NCBI GenBank assembly: GCA_945904015.1
Contig: CAMDPK010000036.1
Span: 1-48,596, forward strand
DNA from: Candidatus Kuenenia stuttgartensis
GTDB taxonomy: Bacteria; Planctomycetota; Planctomycetia; Planctomycetales; Planctomycetaceae
Reading direction: 5' to 3'
DNA length: 48,596 bases
The notes beneath the pieces are model-generated. The model was not told where the DNA came from. It saw nothing but the letters and a program-made list of their open reading frames with translations, and ran no database searches. Within the stretch, counting starts at the first letter, position 1. Each line of letters starts with the position of its first letter. Made by a program: the position numbers and the translations under genes. Shown piece after piece: positions 17,909 to 26,750 of the stretch.

Positions 17909-20064
17909 CTCCGCGAGACATCGCCAACTTGACGCCAGAATTCTTCGAGCTGCTCGAAGCGTTGTGCGAAGATCGGCTCGACCAAGCCGGTGCGCTACGG
18001 CTTGAGCAGATCGTGCTGCGCGACGCGAATGCTCGCCGAGCGTATCTGGCCTACTTGGACCTGCACGGCACGCTGCACTGGAACACCGCGTTCGGAACCG
18101 ACGGGGCCAATTTCGAGCCGGCGGTTTCGCCGCGACTGGTTTCGGATTCAGACGCCGTCCAGCCTGCTGCGAAGCGTGGTCATCGTCGTTTGCTGGTGCT
18201 GGCTGCCTGTGTCGCAGTGATTGCCGCGTTCTCGTTCTCCGCTGGCCGCTGGTTCGTGCCGAACAATGATCAGCCTCAGCTTGCCAAAGATGGCGAGCCA
18301 AACGCGATTCAACCGCATGACGCGAACAACGTCGAACCTGTGGCCGTTGTTCGAAACCAGGAAGAACCATCACCGAGCCAACCGGTCATGCTGACAGATC
18401 GGCCGAAGCCGGAAGGCACGACTCCTGAAACGACCGGCGATTCGCACGATCTGAAAGTGACAGACAAGCCCAGCACCGTCGCGAGTGACACGCCTCCACA
18501 ACGGCCCATCAGCAGCAATTCGGTGGCCAAAGCCGATGGCTCGGTGCAGGGCATCGTCGCCGTGATCAACGAGCACCTCGCGGCCGGATGGAAAGTACAG
18601 GGGGTTGAGCCATCTCCGCTAGCTGACGATGCCGAGTGGCTGCGACGAGCCTATCTCGACGTGGTCGGACACATTCCGCCGGTCGAAGTGGCTGAGAAAT
18701 TCCTGGCCGATCGTGATCTCCGCAAACGGGAGAAACTGCTCGACACACTGCTCGACGATCCGGCCTACGTCCGCAATTGGACGGTCGTGTGGACCAATCT
18801 CCTGATCGGCCGATCGGACTCGCGTGATGTCAATCGTCCCGCTCTTCAGAAGTTCTTGCGAGAAAGCTTCGCGAAGAACCGTCCGTGGAACGAGATGGTC
18901 GGCGAATTCATCTCGGCCGAGGGTTCGTTCGATCAAAACGGCGCAACCAATTTCTTGCTGGCCCACTTGAACAACCAAGCGGTTCCGGCCACGGCGATCA
19001 CGGCGAAAATTTTCCTGGGGCGTCAGATCGGTTGTACGCAGTGTCACGACCACCCATTCAACGATTGGAAGCAAGACGCCTTTTGGTCATTCAACAGCTT
19101 CTTCCAGCAGACGAAAGTGGCTCGTGTCGATCGCAGCGACGACACGGGCAAGATGAAGTCGCAAGCCTCCGCGTTGGAAACGAAACATGTCGGCGGCCCG
19201 ACGCACTTCGAGACACGCCGTGGTCTGATGCAAGTCACCTATCCGAAATTTGAAGGGACTTCGATCAGCGATGACGCGGACACGAATCGCCGCAATGAGT
19301 TGGCGAAGTTGATGACTTCCGGCGACAAGCCCTTGGTGGCCGAGTCGTTCGTGAATCGGATGTGGGACCACTTCTTCGGCTACGGATTCACTCGCCCGGT
19401 CGACGACATGGGGCCGCACAATCCGCCGAGCCATCCAGAATTGTTGGATCATCTCGCCCGCGAGTTCGTGGCCAGCGGCTACGACAGCAAGCAATTGATC
19501 CGCTGGATTTGCCTGAGCGATGCGTACCAGCGCAGCAGCCGTTTTGGGAAATCGAACGAACAAGATAATCCTGAGACGGGCGCGTCGCCGCTCTTCAGCC
19601 GCGTCTACGTCAAAGGGATGACGGCTGAGCAATTGTACGACTCGCTGCTGCTGGCCACCGGAGCGGACAAGACACCGCTGGCCACTGGCGATCACGACCG
19701 CCGCCGCCACGAGTGGCTGCAACAATTCGTCCACGCCTTCCAAACTGACGAGAACGACGAGTCGATTACGTTTGAGAGCAGCATCACTCAGGCTTTGCTG
19801 ATGATGAATAGCGATCTCACGCAGCATGCGATCAGCACGGATCGCGGCACATTCCTCGAAAAACTCATCAACGGCCGCGACACCGAGGCCGAGAAGATCC
19901 GTCGATTGTGTCTCGCGACGCTGACTCGGTATCCGACACCGAAAGAGCAGCAAGCTTTGCGGCGTCTGGTCCACGAAGGGACGACGTCACGCACGAACCC
20001 CGCCGGCTGGCAAGATGCCTTATGGGCGTATCTGAATTCCAGCGAATTTGTCCTCGTACATTGA
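17905..20064 (+). CDS. Anti-sigma-like membrane protein fused to DUF1549 and DUF1553
   Basis: 719 residues. ATG 17905 overlaps the sigma-factor TGA by 4 bp, so translation is probably coupled. Residues 1-60 resemble the cytosolic part of planctomycete FecR-like anti-sigma proteins (LTPEFFELLEALCEDRL, then LRDANARRAYLAYLDLHG). A transmembrane helix follows at about 90-112 (RRLLVLAACVAVIAAFSFSA), then a Pro/Thr/Ser-rich linker to about 210. The rest is a complete DUF1549 (LDVVGHIPPVEVAEKFL, CTQCHDHPFNDW) and DUF1553 ([19 protein letters not shown], ending NSSEFVLVH), a close paralogue of the protein at 14134. Topology puts the enzyme-like domains outside and the sigma-binding part inside. No DUF1501 gene follows. 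Confidence 0.9.
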   Translation: MTPRDIANLTPEFFELLEALCEDRLDQAGALRLEQIVLRDANARRAYLAYLDLHGTLHWNTAFGTDGANFEPAVSPRLVSDSDAVQPAAKRGHRRLLVLAACVAVIAAFSFSAGRWFVPNNDQPQLAKDGEPNAIQPHDANNVEPVAVVRNQEEPSPSQPVMLTDRPKPEGTTPETTGDSHDLKVTDKPSTVASDTPPQRPISSNSVAKADGSVQGIVAVINEHLAAGWKVQGVEPSPLADDAEWLRRAYLDVVGHIPPVEVAEKFLADRDLRKREKLLDTLLDDPAYVRNWTVVWTNLLIGRSDSRDVNRPALQKFLRESFAKNRPWNEMVGEFISAEGSFDQNGATNFLLAHLNNQAVPATAITAKIFLGRQIGCTQCHDHPFNDWKQDAFWSFNSFFQQTKVARVDRSDDTGKMKSQASALETKHVGGPTHFETRRGLMQVTYPKFEGTSISDDADTNRRNELAKLMTSGDKPLVAESFVNRMWDHFFGYGFTRPVDDMGPHNPPSHPELLDHLAREFVASGYDSKQLIRWICLSDAYQRSSRFGKSNEQDNPETGASPLFSRVYVKGMTAEQLYDSLLLATGADKTPLATGDHDRRRHEWLQQFVHAFQTDENDESITFESSITQALLMMNSDLTQHAISTDRGTFLEKLINGRDTEAEKIRRLCLATLTRYPTPKEQQALRRLVHEGTTSRTNPAGWQDALWAYLNSSEFVLVH

Positions 20065-20069
20065 GGCGG

Positions 20070-21053
20070 TCACCAGCGCCAGCCTTTGACACCCGGCAGA
20101 TTGCGGATGCACTCAGTTGGCCAGCGGCCTTCTTTCAAGTCGATGATGACCTGCGCGGCCATGATGAGCGTGCCCTGTTGAGACTCGTGGTCCAGTCCGC
20201 CGAGATGGCCACAGGTCAAAACGTTGTCGAGTTTGAGTAGCGGACTATCAAGCGGCAGCGGCTCCGTCTCAAAGACGTCGAGTCCGGCGGCTCGCAACTG
20301 TCCGGACTTGAGTGCTTCGCACAATGCGACCTCGTCGATCAATGGCCCGCGAGCCGTGTTGATGAGAATAGCACCGCGTCTCATCCGCCGCAGAGAATTG
20401 GCGTTGATGAGGTGTCTCGACGATTGATCCATCGGCAGGTGCAGCGAAACGAAATCCGAGCGGGACAACAGATCGTCCAGCGACGTGAACTCGACTTGCC
20501 ACTGCTCGGCGAACTCGCGATTTGGGTACGGATCGAATGCGAGCACGTTGAGTCCCAATCCGCGAGCGCGAGTCGCGACGGCGCGGCCGATGCGACCGAG
20601 TCCGACCAAGCCCAGTGTGCGGCCCATCACGCGCGGGGTGGGGGTCTTTTCCCAGTTGCCTCGGCGGACTTCGCGGTCGCGCTGTGGCAGGTTGCGAGCC
20701 AGCGACATCAGCATCGCGATGGTGTGCTCCGCGACGGCGTGATGATTCACTCCGGGAGTGGTCGCGACGACGATCTTCGCTTGATCGCAAGTGGGGAGGT
20801 GGACCGCATCGAAACCGACGCCCGTGCGAGCGATGACTCGCAGCTTCGGGCACGACGTGATGACTCGCGCCGTGATTGGCTCGGAGCCGGCGATGCAGGC
20901 ATCGGCGTCTCGCAACGCGGCGATCATGTTGTCTTCGACATTCAGATCGAGTTTGCGATCCACGATCACCGTCTCGAAGCCAGCGTTTCGCAAGAGTTCA
21001 AAGTGCGGCCCAGCATCGCCGAGCAACGACGTCACCACTACTTTCAGAGACAT
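20070..21053 (-). CDS. D-2-hydroxyacid dehydrogenase (phosphoglycerate dehydrogenase-like)
   Basis: 327 residues; catalyses NAD-dependent interconversion of a 2-hydroxy and a 2-oxo acid. NAD motif GLVGLGRIGRAV near residue 152, followed by AFDPY (Asp, NAD preference). Catalytic triad: Arg in NTARGPLID (about 233), Glu in DVFETEPLP (about 262), His in CGHLGG (about 281). There is no C-terminal ACT domain, so it is the short form; serine biosynthesis or another acid are both possible. ATG 21053 has AAGG upstream. Convergent with the fusion gene, 5 bp between stops. Confidence 0.9.
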   Translation of the reverse strand: MSLKVVVTSLLGDAGPHFELLRNAGFETVIVDRKLDLNVEDNMIAALRDADACIAGSEPITARVITSCPKLRVIARTGVGFDAVHLPTCDQAKIVVATTPGVNHHAVAEHTIAMLMSLARNLPQRDREVRRGNWEKTPTPRVMGRTLGLVGLGRIGRAVATRARGLGLNVLAFDPYPNREFAEQWQVEFTSLDDLLSRSDFVSLHLPMDQSSRHLINANSLRRMRRGAILINTARGPLIDEVALCEALKSGQLRAAGLDVFETEPLPLDSPLLKLDNVLTCGHLGGLDHESQQGTLIMAAQVIIDLKEGRWPTECIRNLPGVKGWRW

Positions 21054-21281
21054 GAGTGTCAACCTTTCTGAGCAATCCCATCACAGACGTTGGCTTCGAC
21101 GAGGTGCGGCACGACGTTCGTCGGCTCACGCAGCGTTTCTCGCCATTCGGCCGCGAAAACATCGCGGTTTCAGAAGCGAATTGAAAGGGTTCGGACTCAG
21201 TTCTAAACTGGCTGCCGTTGATTGAGTGTCCGGCCATGTCTTGAGCGGCAATGGCATTCCGTTTTGAAAGGTCTCGACAAC

Positions 21282-22385
21282 ATGAGTGTTTTTCGACCAA
21301 TGCGTGAAAGATTCGTTCCTGAACAGGCAACAATGACGAGTCGCTGGTGGGGGCTGCTGGTCTTCTGGGCCATCTGTTTCGGTTCGGTGGCTGTGGCTCA
21401 GGACAAAAAGGAAAAAGAGGAACCGGTCGAAGACAAGACGCTTCAGTCGCCCGCCGATGGCTGGCCGCTCAAGCTGACGTACTACCGATCCGCTGAGGGC
21501 AAGGAAGCGGCTGTTGTCGTGCTGCTGCACATGAAGAACGAGAGCCGTCTGACTTGGACGGCCCCGAAGGGCTTCGCCGAGCAACTGCACGCGAAGGGCT
21601 TTGCGGTCGTCGCCGTGGACCTCCGAAAACACGGGCAGAGCAAGCCAGGTGCGGAGGACGATGATCCGAAGAAAGCCGCTTCAACTGAGAAGGACAAGTC
21701 GAAGAAGGCCTCCGCAGGCAGCGAACTCAAACCGGCCGACTATCTCCTGATGGTTCGTGACATGGATGGCATCAAGAAGTTCATCTTCGACGAACATCAG
21801 AAGGGGAATCTCAACATGCGAAAAATGGCGATCGTCGCGCCAACGATGAGTGCTGCGATTGCGATCACGTTTGTTGCGGCAGATTGGAAGAAACCTCCGT
21901 TTGACGACGCTCCGAACATTGCGACGAGGACTCCGCGCGGACAGGACGTACAGGCAATGATTTTTCTGTCTCCTGAAACCTCGCTTGCTCAGGTGCCGGC
22001 TCACTTGGTCGCCGGACAGTTGAAAGCTACCCCAATGGCCGCGTTCGTGGTCGTCGGCAAGACTGATTCGCAGGACAAGGACCAAGCCAAGAGGTTGTTT
22101 CTGCAACTTGGTGGCGATCCGGCGAAAACCGAGACTTCGAAGAAAAAAGCCGAGCCGAAGAAGGGCACCAAGGAGAAAGAAAAGGACGCTGAGAAGGGCT
22201 CGGAGAAGAAGGCTGATGATCGGTTCTTCTACGGCGAATTGAACACGGCATTGCGAGGGACCGACTTACTTGGCAAGAACCTCAAGGTGGAAGAGTTCAT
22301 GCTCGGCTTTCTCGAAGACCATGTGAAATCCCTCAAAGGCCCCGTCTACGAATGGCGTGATCGACAATCGCGACTGACCGAATAG
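21282..22385 (+). CDS. Exported alpha/beta-hydrolase-like protein, probably inactive
   Basis: About 367 residues. ATG 21282 (AAAGG 10 nt upstream) and ATG 21333 both precede the signal peptide WWGLLVFWAICFGSVAVAQ; the second gives the tighter signal. The fold is suggested by VVVLLHMKNESRLTW and GFAVVAVDLRKHGQSKP, typical of dienelactone-hydrolase-like proteins. At the nucleophile elbow, however, the sequence is AIVAPTMSAAIA, where GxSxG would be expected, so the aligned Ser is Thr. A Lys/Glu-rich stretch (KKKAEPKKGTKEKEKD) interrupts the domain near residue 290. A binding or scaffold role is plausible. Divergent from the dehydrogenase. Confidence 0.7.
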   Translation: MSVFRPMRERFVPEQATMTSRWWGLLVFWAICFGSVAVAQDKKEKEEPVEDKTLQSPADGWPLKLTYYRSAEGKEAAVVVLLHMKNESRLTWTAPKGFAEQLHAKGFAVVAVDLRKHGQSKPGAEDDDPKKAASTEKDKSKKASAGSELKPADYLLMVRDMDGIKKFIFDEHQKGNLNMRKMAIVAPTMSAAIAITFVAADWKKPPFDDAPNIATRTPRGQDVQAMIFLSPETSLAQVPAHLVAGQLKATPMAAFVVVGKTDSQDKDQAKRLFLQLGGDPAKTETSKKKAEPKKGTKEKEKDAEKGSEKKADDRFFYGELNTALRGTDLLGKNLKVEEFMLGFLEDHVKSLKGPVYEWRDRQSRLTE

Positions 22386-22392
22386 TCCGGCA

Positions 22393-23565
22393 TCAAGACG
22401 CGTTTGCGCAGAATGCGAAATACACCTCGGCTGCCTGACGGAGTTGGCCGATGTCGATCCACTCGTTGACTGTGTGGGCTTGAGCGATGTCACCGGGGCC
22501 GAAGACGACGGAAGGGACTCCGGCGGAGGCGATTCGCGAAGCGTGAGTGCCGTACGGAACCCCGACCTTTTTGTGAGGTCCGGCGATCTCGGAGATGCAT
22601 TCGAGCAGTCGGTTTGCGAGTGGGCCGTTGTGTTCATCCGACAGCGAAACTCCGACCAGCCACGGCGGCAGGTGTTCGACCTCGAAGTCCAATCGCGAGG
22701 CAAAATGCTGCTGGACCTGCTTGATGGCATCCCAGCCGTCCTCGCCGGGGATCACGCGGCGGTCGATTTCGATTTCGCAACTATCGGGAACTGTGTTGAC
22801 GCTGATGCCGCCGGTGATGCGACCGACGCTCAACGTTGCCGGACCGCAGAGTGGATGGGCGGGGATCATGCTCGGCAGTTTGGAGGCGAATTCTTCGAGT
22901 GCGGTGAGGACTCGACCCATTTTGTAGATCGCGTTGACTCCTTCGTGCGGCGCGGAACTGTGACAGGCTCGGCCGGTCGTCCGAATCTTCCAGCGCGTCG
23001 CTCCGCGATGTGCGACGACAACGTCCAGTTGCGTCGGCTCCGCAACGACCGCGATGTCCGGTCGGCGGTCGATGATCGAACCAGCTCGATTCGGGTCAGT
23101 CCACAGCGTCGTGAGGTCGTTGACTCCCAGCGAGGTGGATTCTTCATCGCAGGTACATGACAGGATGACGTTCGGCGCACCGGGCGGCTTCTCACGCACC
23201 AGCCGAGCAAATGCCGAGAGCATTGCGGCCATGCCTCCTTTCACATCGCAACTGCCGCGGCCGAACAGCTTGCCATCGCGGATCACCGGGTTGAACGGAT
23301 CGGGGAAGCCGTCGGTTGGGACGGTGTCTTGGTGAGCGTCCAGCAGCACCGTTGACGTTGCGTTCGGCGAATCGAACCGCGCGATCACGTTCGCTCGGCC
23401 GGGAGCGACTTCGATGCGTTGATACCGCACGCCGAGTTTCCGCAGGACGCCTTCGAGGTAATCGCTGACGCGACCCTCCAAGAATTCCGGGCCGGACAAA
23501 TCTCGGCCCATCGGGTTCACGCTGGGGATCGCTACCAAGTCCTTGAGCAGATCAACGGGGTCCAT
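22393..23565 (-). CDS. M20-family metallopeptidase/deacylase (ArgE/DapE-like)
   Basis: 390 residues; hydrolyses an amide with a two-zinc centre. Metal ligands: LLDAHQDTVP (His and Asp), GRGSCDVKGGMAAML (bridging Asp), CDEESTSLG (catalytic Glu and ligand Glu), AEPTQLD (Asp or Glu), and GPGDIAQAHTVNEW (His). The dimerisation domain sits in the middle (GRITGGISVNTVPD). Start: ATG 23565 has GGAG 6 nt upstream; ATG 23583 overlaps the stop of the preceding gene as ATGA and adds six residues. Either way it is coupled to the sigma-54 activator gene. Substrate could be an N-acyl amino acid. Confidence 0.9.
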   Translation of the reverse strand: MDPVDLLKDLVAIPSVNPMGRDLSGPEFLEGRVSDYLEGVLRKLGVRYQRIEVAPGRANVIARFDSPNATSTVLLDAHQDTVPTDGFPDPFNPVIRDGKLFGRGSCDVKGGMAAMLSAFARLVREKPPGAPNVILSCTCDEESTSLGVNDLTTLWTDPNRAGSIIDRRPDIAVVAEPTQLDVVVAHRGATRWKIRTTGRACHSSAPHEGVNAIYKMGRVLTALEEFASKLPSMIPAHPLCGPATLSVGRITGGISVNTVPDSCEIEIDRRVIPGEDGWDAIKQVQQHFASRLDFEVEHLPPWLVGVSLSDEHNGPLANRLLECISEIAGPHKKVGVPYGTHASRIASAGVPSVVFGPGDIAQAHTVNEWIDIGQLRQAAEVYFAFCANAS

Positions 23566-23579
23566 GAGGTGCTCCAAAA

Positions 23580-25562
23580 TCATTTGTGGGAATCGCTGAG
23601 GATGTCGAGACGGCCTTCCTGCATGCCGAGCTGGCTCATCTTGCGATAAAGGTTGGTGCGGTGCAGGCCGAGCAACCGGGCGGCTTCGGACATGTTTCCT
23701 TTGACCCGTTTGATCGCGCGGCGGATGTATTCCTGTTGGAATTTGATGGTCGCGTCGGCCAGCCCGAAGTCGGAAGCGGTGTCGAGAAACGTATCCTTCT
23801 CCGGGGTCAGAATGAAAGCGATGTCTTCCGCCTGGACTGCCGGGCCGGGGGCGAGAAAGGCGACACGTTCCATCAAGTTGCGAAGCTCACGGACGTTGCC
23901 GGGCCAACCGTGAGCTTGCATCCGCTTCTTCGCCTCGGCGGAAAGGCTGAGCGCGGGTCGCTTGGCTTGCTGGCTGAATTTATCGAGGAAGAACTCGGCG
24001 AGCGGAATCACGTCGTCCGAGCGGTCGCGGAGCGAAGGAAGGTCCATCGTGACGACGCTCAGCCGATAATACAGGTCTTCGCGGAAGCGTTTCTCTCGGA
24101 CGAGCTGCGCGAGCTTCGCGTTCGTCGCGGCGACGACGCGCACGTTGATCGGAATTGTCTGCGAACCGCCGACGCGAGTGATCACCTTTTGTTCGAGCAC
24201 GCGCAGCAACTTGGCTTGTCCGTTGGGGCTCATGTCGCCAATCTCGTCAAGGAAGATCGTGCCTCCCTCTGCAAGTTCGAACTTTCCCTGCCGTGCTGTG
24301 TGAGCGTCGGTGAAGGCTCCCTTCTCGTGTCCGAAAAGTTCGCTTTCGAGCAGCGTTTCGGTCAGCGCCGCGCAGTTGACGGCGATGAATGGTTGCTTGG
24401 CTCGCGCGCCGTGGTAGTGCAATGCCTGGGCGAAGACTTCCTTTCCCGTGCCGCTCTCGCCGAGGATCAGCACCGGCAAATCGGTTTGCGCGAGGCGTTG
24501 GACGGTCGTTCGCAACTGCTGCATTGCGCCGCTGCTGCCGATGATCTGCACCTGTGACGCAGCCTGCTCGGTCATCTGTTGATGGCTGCGGAGCAGGTTC
24601 TCACGCTCGCGCGTGCTGGCCAGCGCGACGGCCGCTTGAATGCCGAGTTGAGTCAGCGACTCTTCGTCGTCGGCATCAAACTTCCCGCCGTTTTTGTTGA
24701 TCCCCTCGAACGCTCCGATCCGCTTGCCGTCGGCATCGAGCAGCGGAACCGCCAACAACGTCTGCGTCCGATAGCCGGTCGCCTTGTCGACGGTCTTGCT
24801 GAAGCGTGCATCGGCGTAGGCGTCGTCGACACGAATCGCTTCGCCCGTGTGGATGACCTGTCCGACGATGCCGACGTTGTCGGGAATCCGCAGCGAGCCA
24901 CCTTCGACTCCGAGTGCCGGACAGGCCAAAACTTCGTGCCGTTCGCGATCCCAAATGAAGATGCTGGAGCGGTCGCAATCGAGCAGTTTCGTCGCCGCGT
25001 GCGCGATCGCTTCGAGCAGCGTCGTTGTGTCCGGCGCACCGGCGAACGTCGCCGCGACGGCCAGCGTGTTCCGCAACTTGTCTGCTCGGCGAGCGTGCCG
25101 AGACAACCGCTCGCACAGTGACAAGCCATAGCCGAGCACTCGTCCAACGGCGAGGATGATCGGCAATTCGTCGGCAGTGAGCCGTCGCCCCGCCAAGACG
25201 AGAACTCGCGGTTGCCCTTCGGACGATGCGGGCAGCGGCAGGCCGATCAGCGTCCAACTGTCCAACTCAAAAACGCTCGGCCAACAACCACCGGCTTCGC
25301 GCTCGATCACGTCGTCGAAGAATCGCAGTGGCGGTTGCGGCCAAGTATGCCGGCCATGGTCGGCGACAAGCTCCCACTGCGGAGTTCGCTTCCAGACGCC
25401 GACCCACTGCGCGGGAAATTCTGTGGTGAGTTCTGGTAGCGCCGACTGCAAATAATCGGTCACAGAATCCTGCTTCAACGCCGCCTGAATCAGGCGATCG
25501 CACAGTTGCACTGCCGTGCCCATCTCGCCGCGAGCCACCCAGGGCAGCTCATTCCAGGTCAT
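23580..25562 (-). CDS. GAF-AAA+-Fis sigma-54-dependent transcriptional activator
   Basis: About 660 residues. A variable N-terminus (1-170) precedes a GAF domain (about 180-320; LLDCDRSSIFIWDRE, VGIVGQVIHTGEAIRV), then the AAA+ module: Walker A GESGTGKE, sensor loop ESELFGHEKGAFTDA, Walker B GGTIFLDEIGDM, arginine fingers FREDLYYRL, and a C-terminal Fis helix-turn-helix (MSEAARLLGLHRTNLYRKM). The sigma-54 contact loop reads GAFTDA, not GAFTGA. The open frame extends 27 codons upstream of ATG 25562 but only into a dispersed repeat; no strong ribosome-binding site marks the true start, and a second ATG at 25523 is possible. Its 3' end overlaps the M20 peptidase gene, so the two are likely one transcript. 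Confidence 0.9.
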   Translation of the reverse strand: MTWNELPWVARGEMGTAVQLCDRLIQAALKQDSVTDYLQSALPELTTEFPAQWVGVWKRTPQWELVADHGRHTWPQPPLRFFDDVIEREAGGCWPSVFELDSWTLIGLPLPASSEGQPRVLVLAGRRLTADELPIILAVGRVLGYGLSLCERLSRHARRADKLRNTLAVAATFAGAPDTTTLLEAIAHAATKLLDCDRSSIFIWDRERHEVLACPALGVEGGSLRIPDNVGIVGQVIHTGEAIRVDDAYADARFSKTVDKATGYRTQTLLAVPLLDADGKRIGAFEGINKNGGKFDADDEESLTQLGIQAAVALASTRERENLLRSHQQMTEQAASQVQIIGSSGAMQQLRTTVQRLAQTDLPVLILGESGTGKEVFAQALHYHGARAKQPFIAVNCAALTETLLESELFGHEKGAFTDAHTARQGKFELAEGGTIFLDEIGDMSPNGQAKLLRVLEQKVITRVGGSQTIPINVRVVAATNAKLAQLVREKRFREDLYYRLSVVTMDLPSLRDRSDDVIPLAEFFLDKFSQQAKRPALSLSAEAKKRMQAHGWPGNVRELRNLMERVAFLAPGPAVQAEDIAFILTPEKDTFLDTASDFGLADATIKFQQEYIRRAIKRVKGNMSEAARLLGLHRTNLYRKMSQLGMQEGRLDILSDSHK

Positions 25563-25605
25563 CCATTTCGTGCTCAAGGTCCGTCTCCGTTGCCCGCGCG
25601 TCCGG

Positions 25606-25762
25606 CCCCCTCTCTTTTGGGAGAGGGTTGGGGTGAGGGACACAGCATCGCAAGACGTTGTTCGCGATACAACGTCCGCTGCTGGATTCGTTCGCGCGAT
25701 CGTCGGTCGAACGCCGCTCGGCCCTCACCCGGCCTTCGGCCACCCTCTCCCGGAAGGAGAGG
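25606..25762. repeat. Composite inverted repeat (CCCTCTCC/GGAGAGGG type)
   Basis: Two half-elements face each other: 25606-25639 (CCCCCTCTC, TTTTGG, GAGAGGG, TTGGGGTGAGGG) and 25722-25762 (CCCTCACCC, GGCCTTCGGCC, ACCCTCTCCC, GGAAGGAGAGG). This is the repeat type that translates as LTPTLSQ and is scattered through many bacterial genomes. It occupies the gap between the alpha/beta hydrolase and the sigma-54 activator genes and is responsible for the false N-terminal extension of the latter. Confidence 0.75.
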
Positions 25763-25771
25763 AGACGAGGT

Positions 25772-26641
25772 TCATCCCACCCGCATTTCCAGCGATTCCA
25801 AAAAGCTGTTGACCAAGCGTAGGCAGGTGTCGGTTTGCAGCCAGTGAATCAGATGTCCGACTTTCGGCAGGCGAACACGGACGCAATCGGGCATCAGACG
25901 TTCGGCCTCGGCGGCGTCGTCATCGGTCAACATGCCACCGACCGACAGGTCGGCTTGCATGAGCAGGACCGGGCAAGTGATTTTCTGCGAGGCGGCCGCC
26001 CAGTCGAAGCCTTCCAGCCATCGGCCCGCGACGATTGGCGAGAGCACATCCCGGTGAAGCTGCTTCAGGCATCTCGCCGTGAACCGCAGCGAAGCCATGT
26101 CGCGTGTGTCTCCCAACCGAATCGAGCCAGGCTTGCCCGGAGTGGTCAATGGAATCTCTGCCAGTTGTCGCGCGAGAGTGCCGACGGGCAACGTGGATTC
26201 CGCGAACGGCTGGACTCCCGCGAAATAGCTGAGCAGCGCGGACTGGCCGATGCGCGGGCCCATCGTCTCGAACGGTGGATCTTCCAGAACAGCGGCCTGC
26301 ACCTGCTGAGGTAACTCCGCCGCAACAGCGGCCGCGACCATCGCCCCCAGCGAGTGGCCGTACAAGACGACCGGACCTTGCACTTGCTCCTGCACGAAGG
26401 CCACGGCGTCGTGGACGTAATCTCGCACGAGGTATCCGAATTTGGCCCGCGATGATTGCCCATGCCCGCGATGATCCAGTGCGTGGATGTGCCAGCGCGC
26501 ACTCAGAGCCGGAAACAGCGGCACAAAACTCTGCCAACGTCTTGTGACGCCATGAAAAAACACGAGCGCCGGCCCATTGCGCGGCCCGGTCGCAAAATTC
26601 AGGTTCAAACCGCTGTGATGAAAAATCTGTTCGTTCAGCAT
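25772..26641 (-). CDS. Alpha/beta-fold hydrolase
   Basis: 289 residues, no signal peptide. Motifs: oxyanion LVFFHGVTRRW, DHRGHGQS, nucleophile GHSLGAM (Ser about 96), and VGHLIHW (His about 270); the acid is probably the Asp in LLMQADLSVGG. The layout is that of haloperoxidase/epoxide hydrolase/lipase-like enzymes, and the substrate cannot be read from sequence. ATG 26641 has GAGGT 6 nt upstream; the frame continues 56 codons upstream without support. Divergent from the PurU-like gene. Confidence 0.87.
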   Translation of the reverse strand: MLNEQIFHHSGLNLNFATGPRNGPALVFFHGVTRRWQSFVPLFPALSARWHIHALDHRGHGQSSRAKFGYLVRDYVHDAVAFVQEQVQGPVVLYGHSLGAMVAAAVAAELPQQVQAAVLEDPPFETMGPRIGQSALLSYFAGVQPFAESTLPVGTLARQLAEIPLTTPGKPGSIRLGDTRDMASLRFTARCLKQLHRDVLSPIVAGRWLEGFDWAAASQKITCPVLLMQADLSVGGMLTDDDAAEAERLMPDCVRVRLPKVGHLIHWLQTDTCLRLVNSFLESLEMRVG

Positions 26642-26750
26642 GAGGCGACCTCTTTTGGGATGCGACATCGTGTTCCAAGCGGCATCCTCTTGGCAAATCC
26701 ACCGGCAGCAATCATCCTTTCGCCTCACAAAACGTGAAAGGATTCTGCTC

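Noticed and set aside
25563..25643. N-terminal extension of the sigma-54 activator (LTPTLSQ-type)
   Set aside because: The residues come from a well-known dispersed repeat translated by chance.
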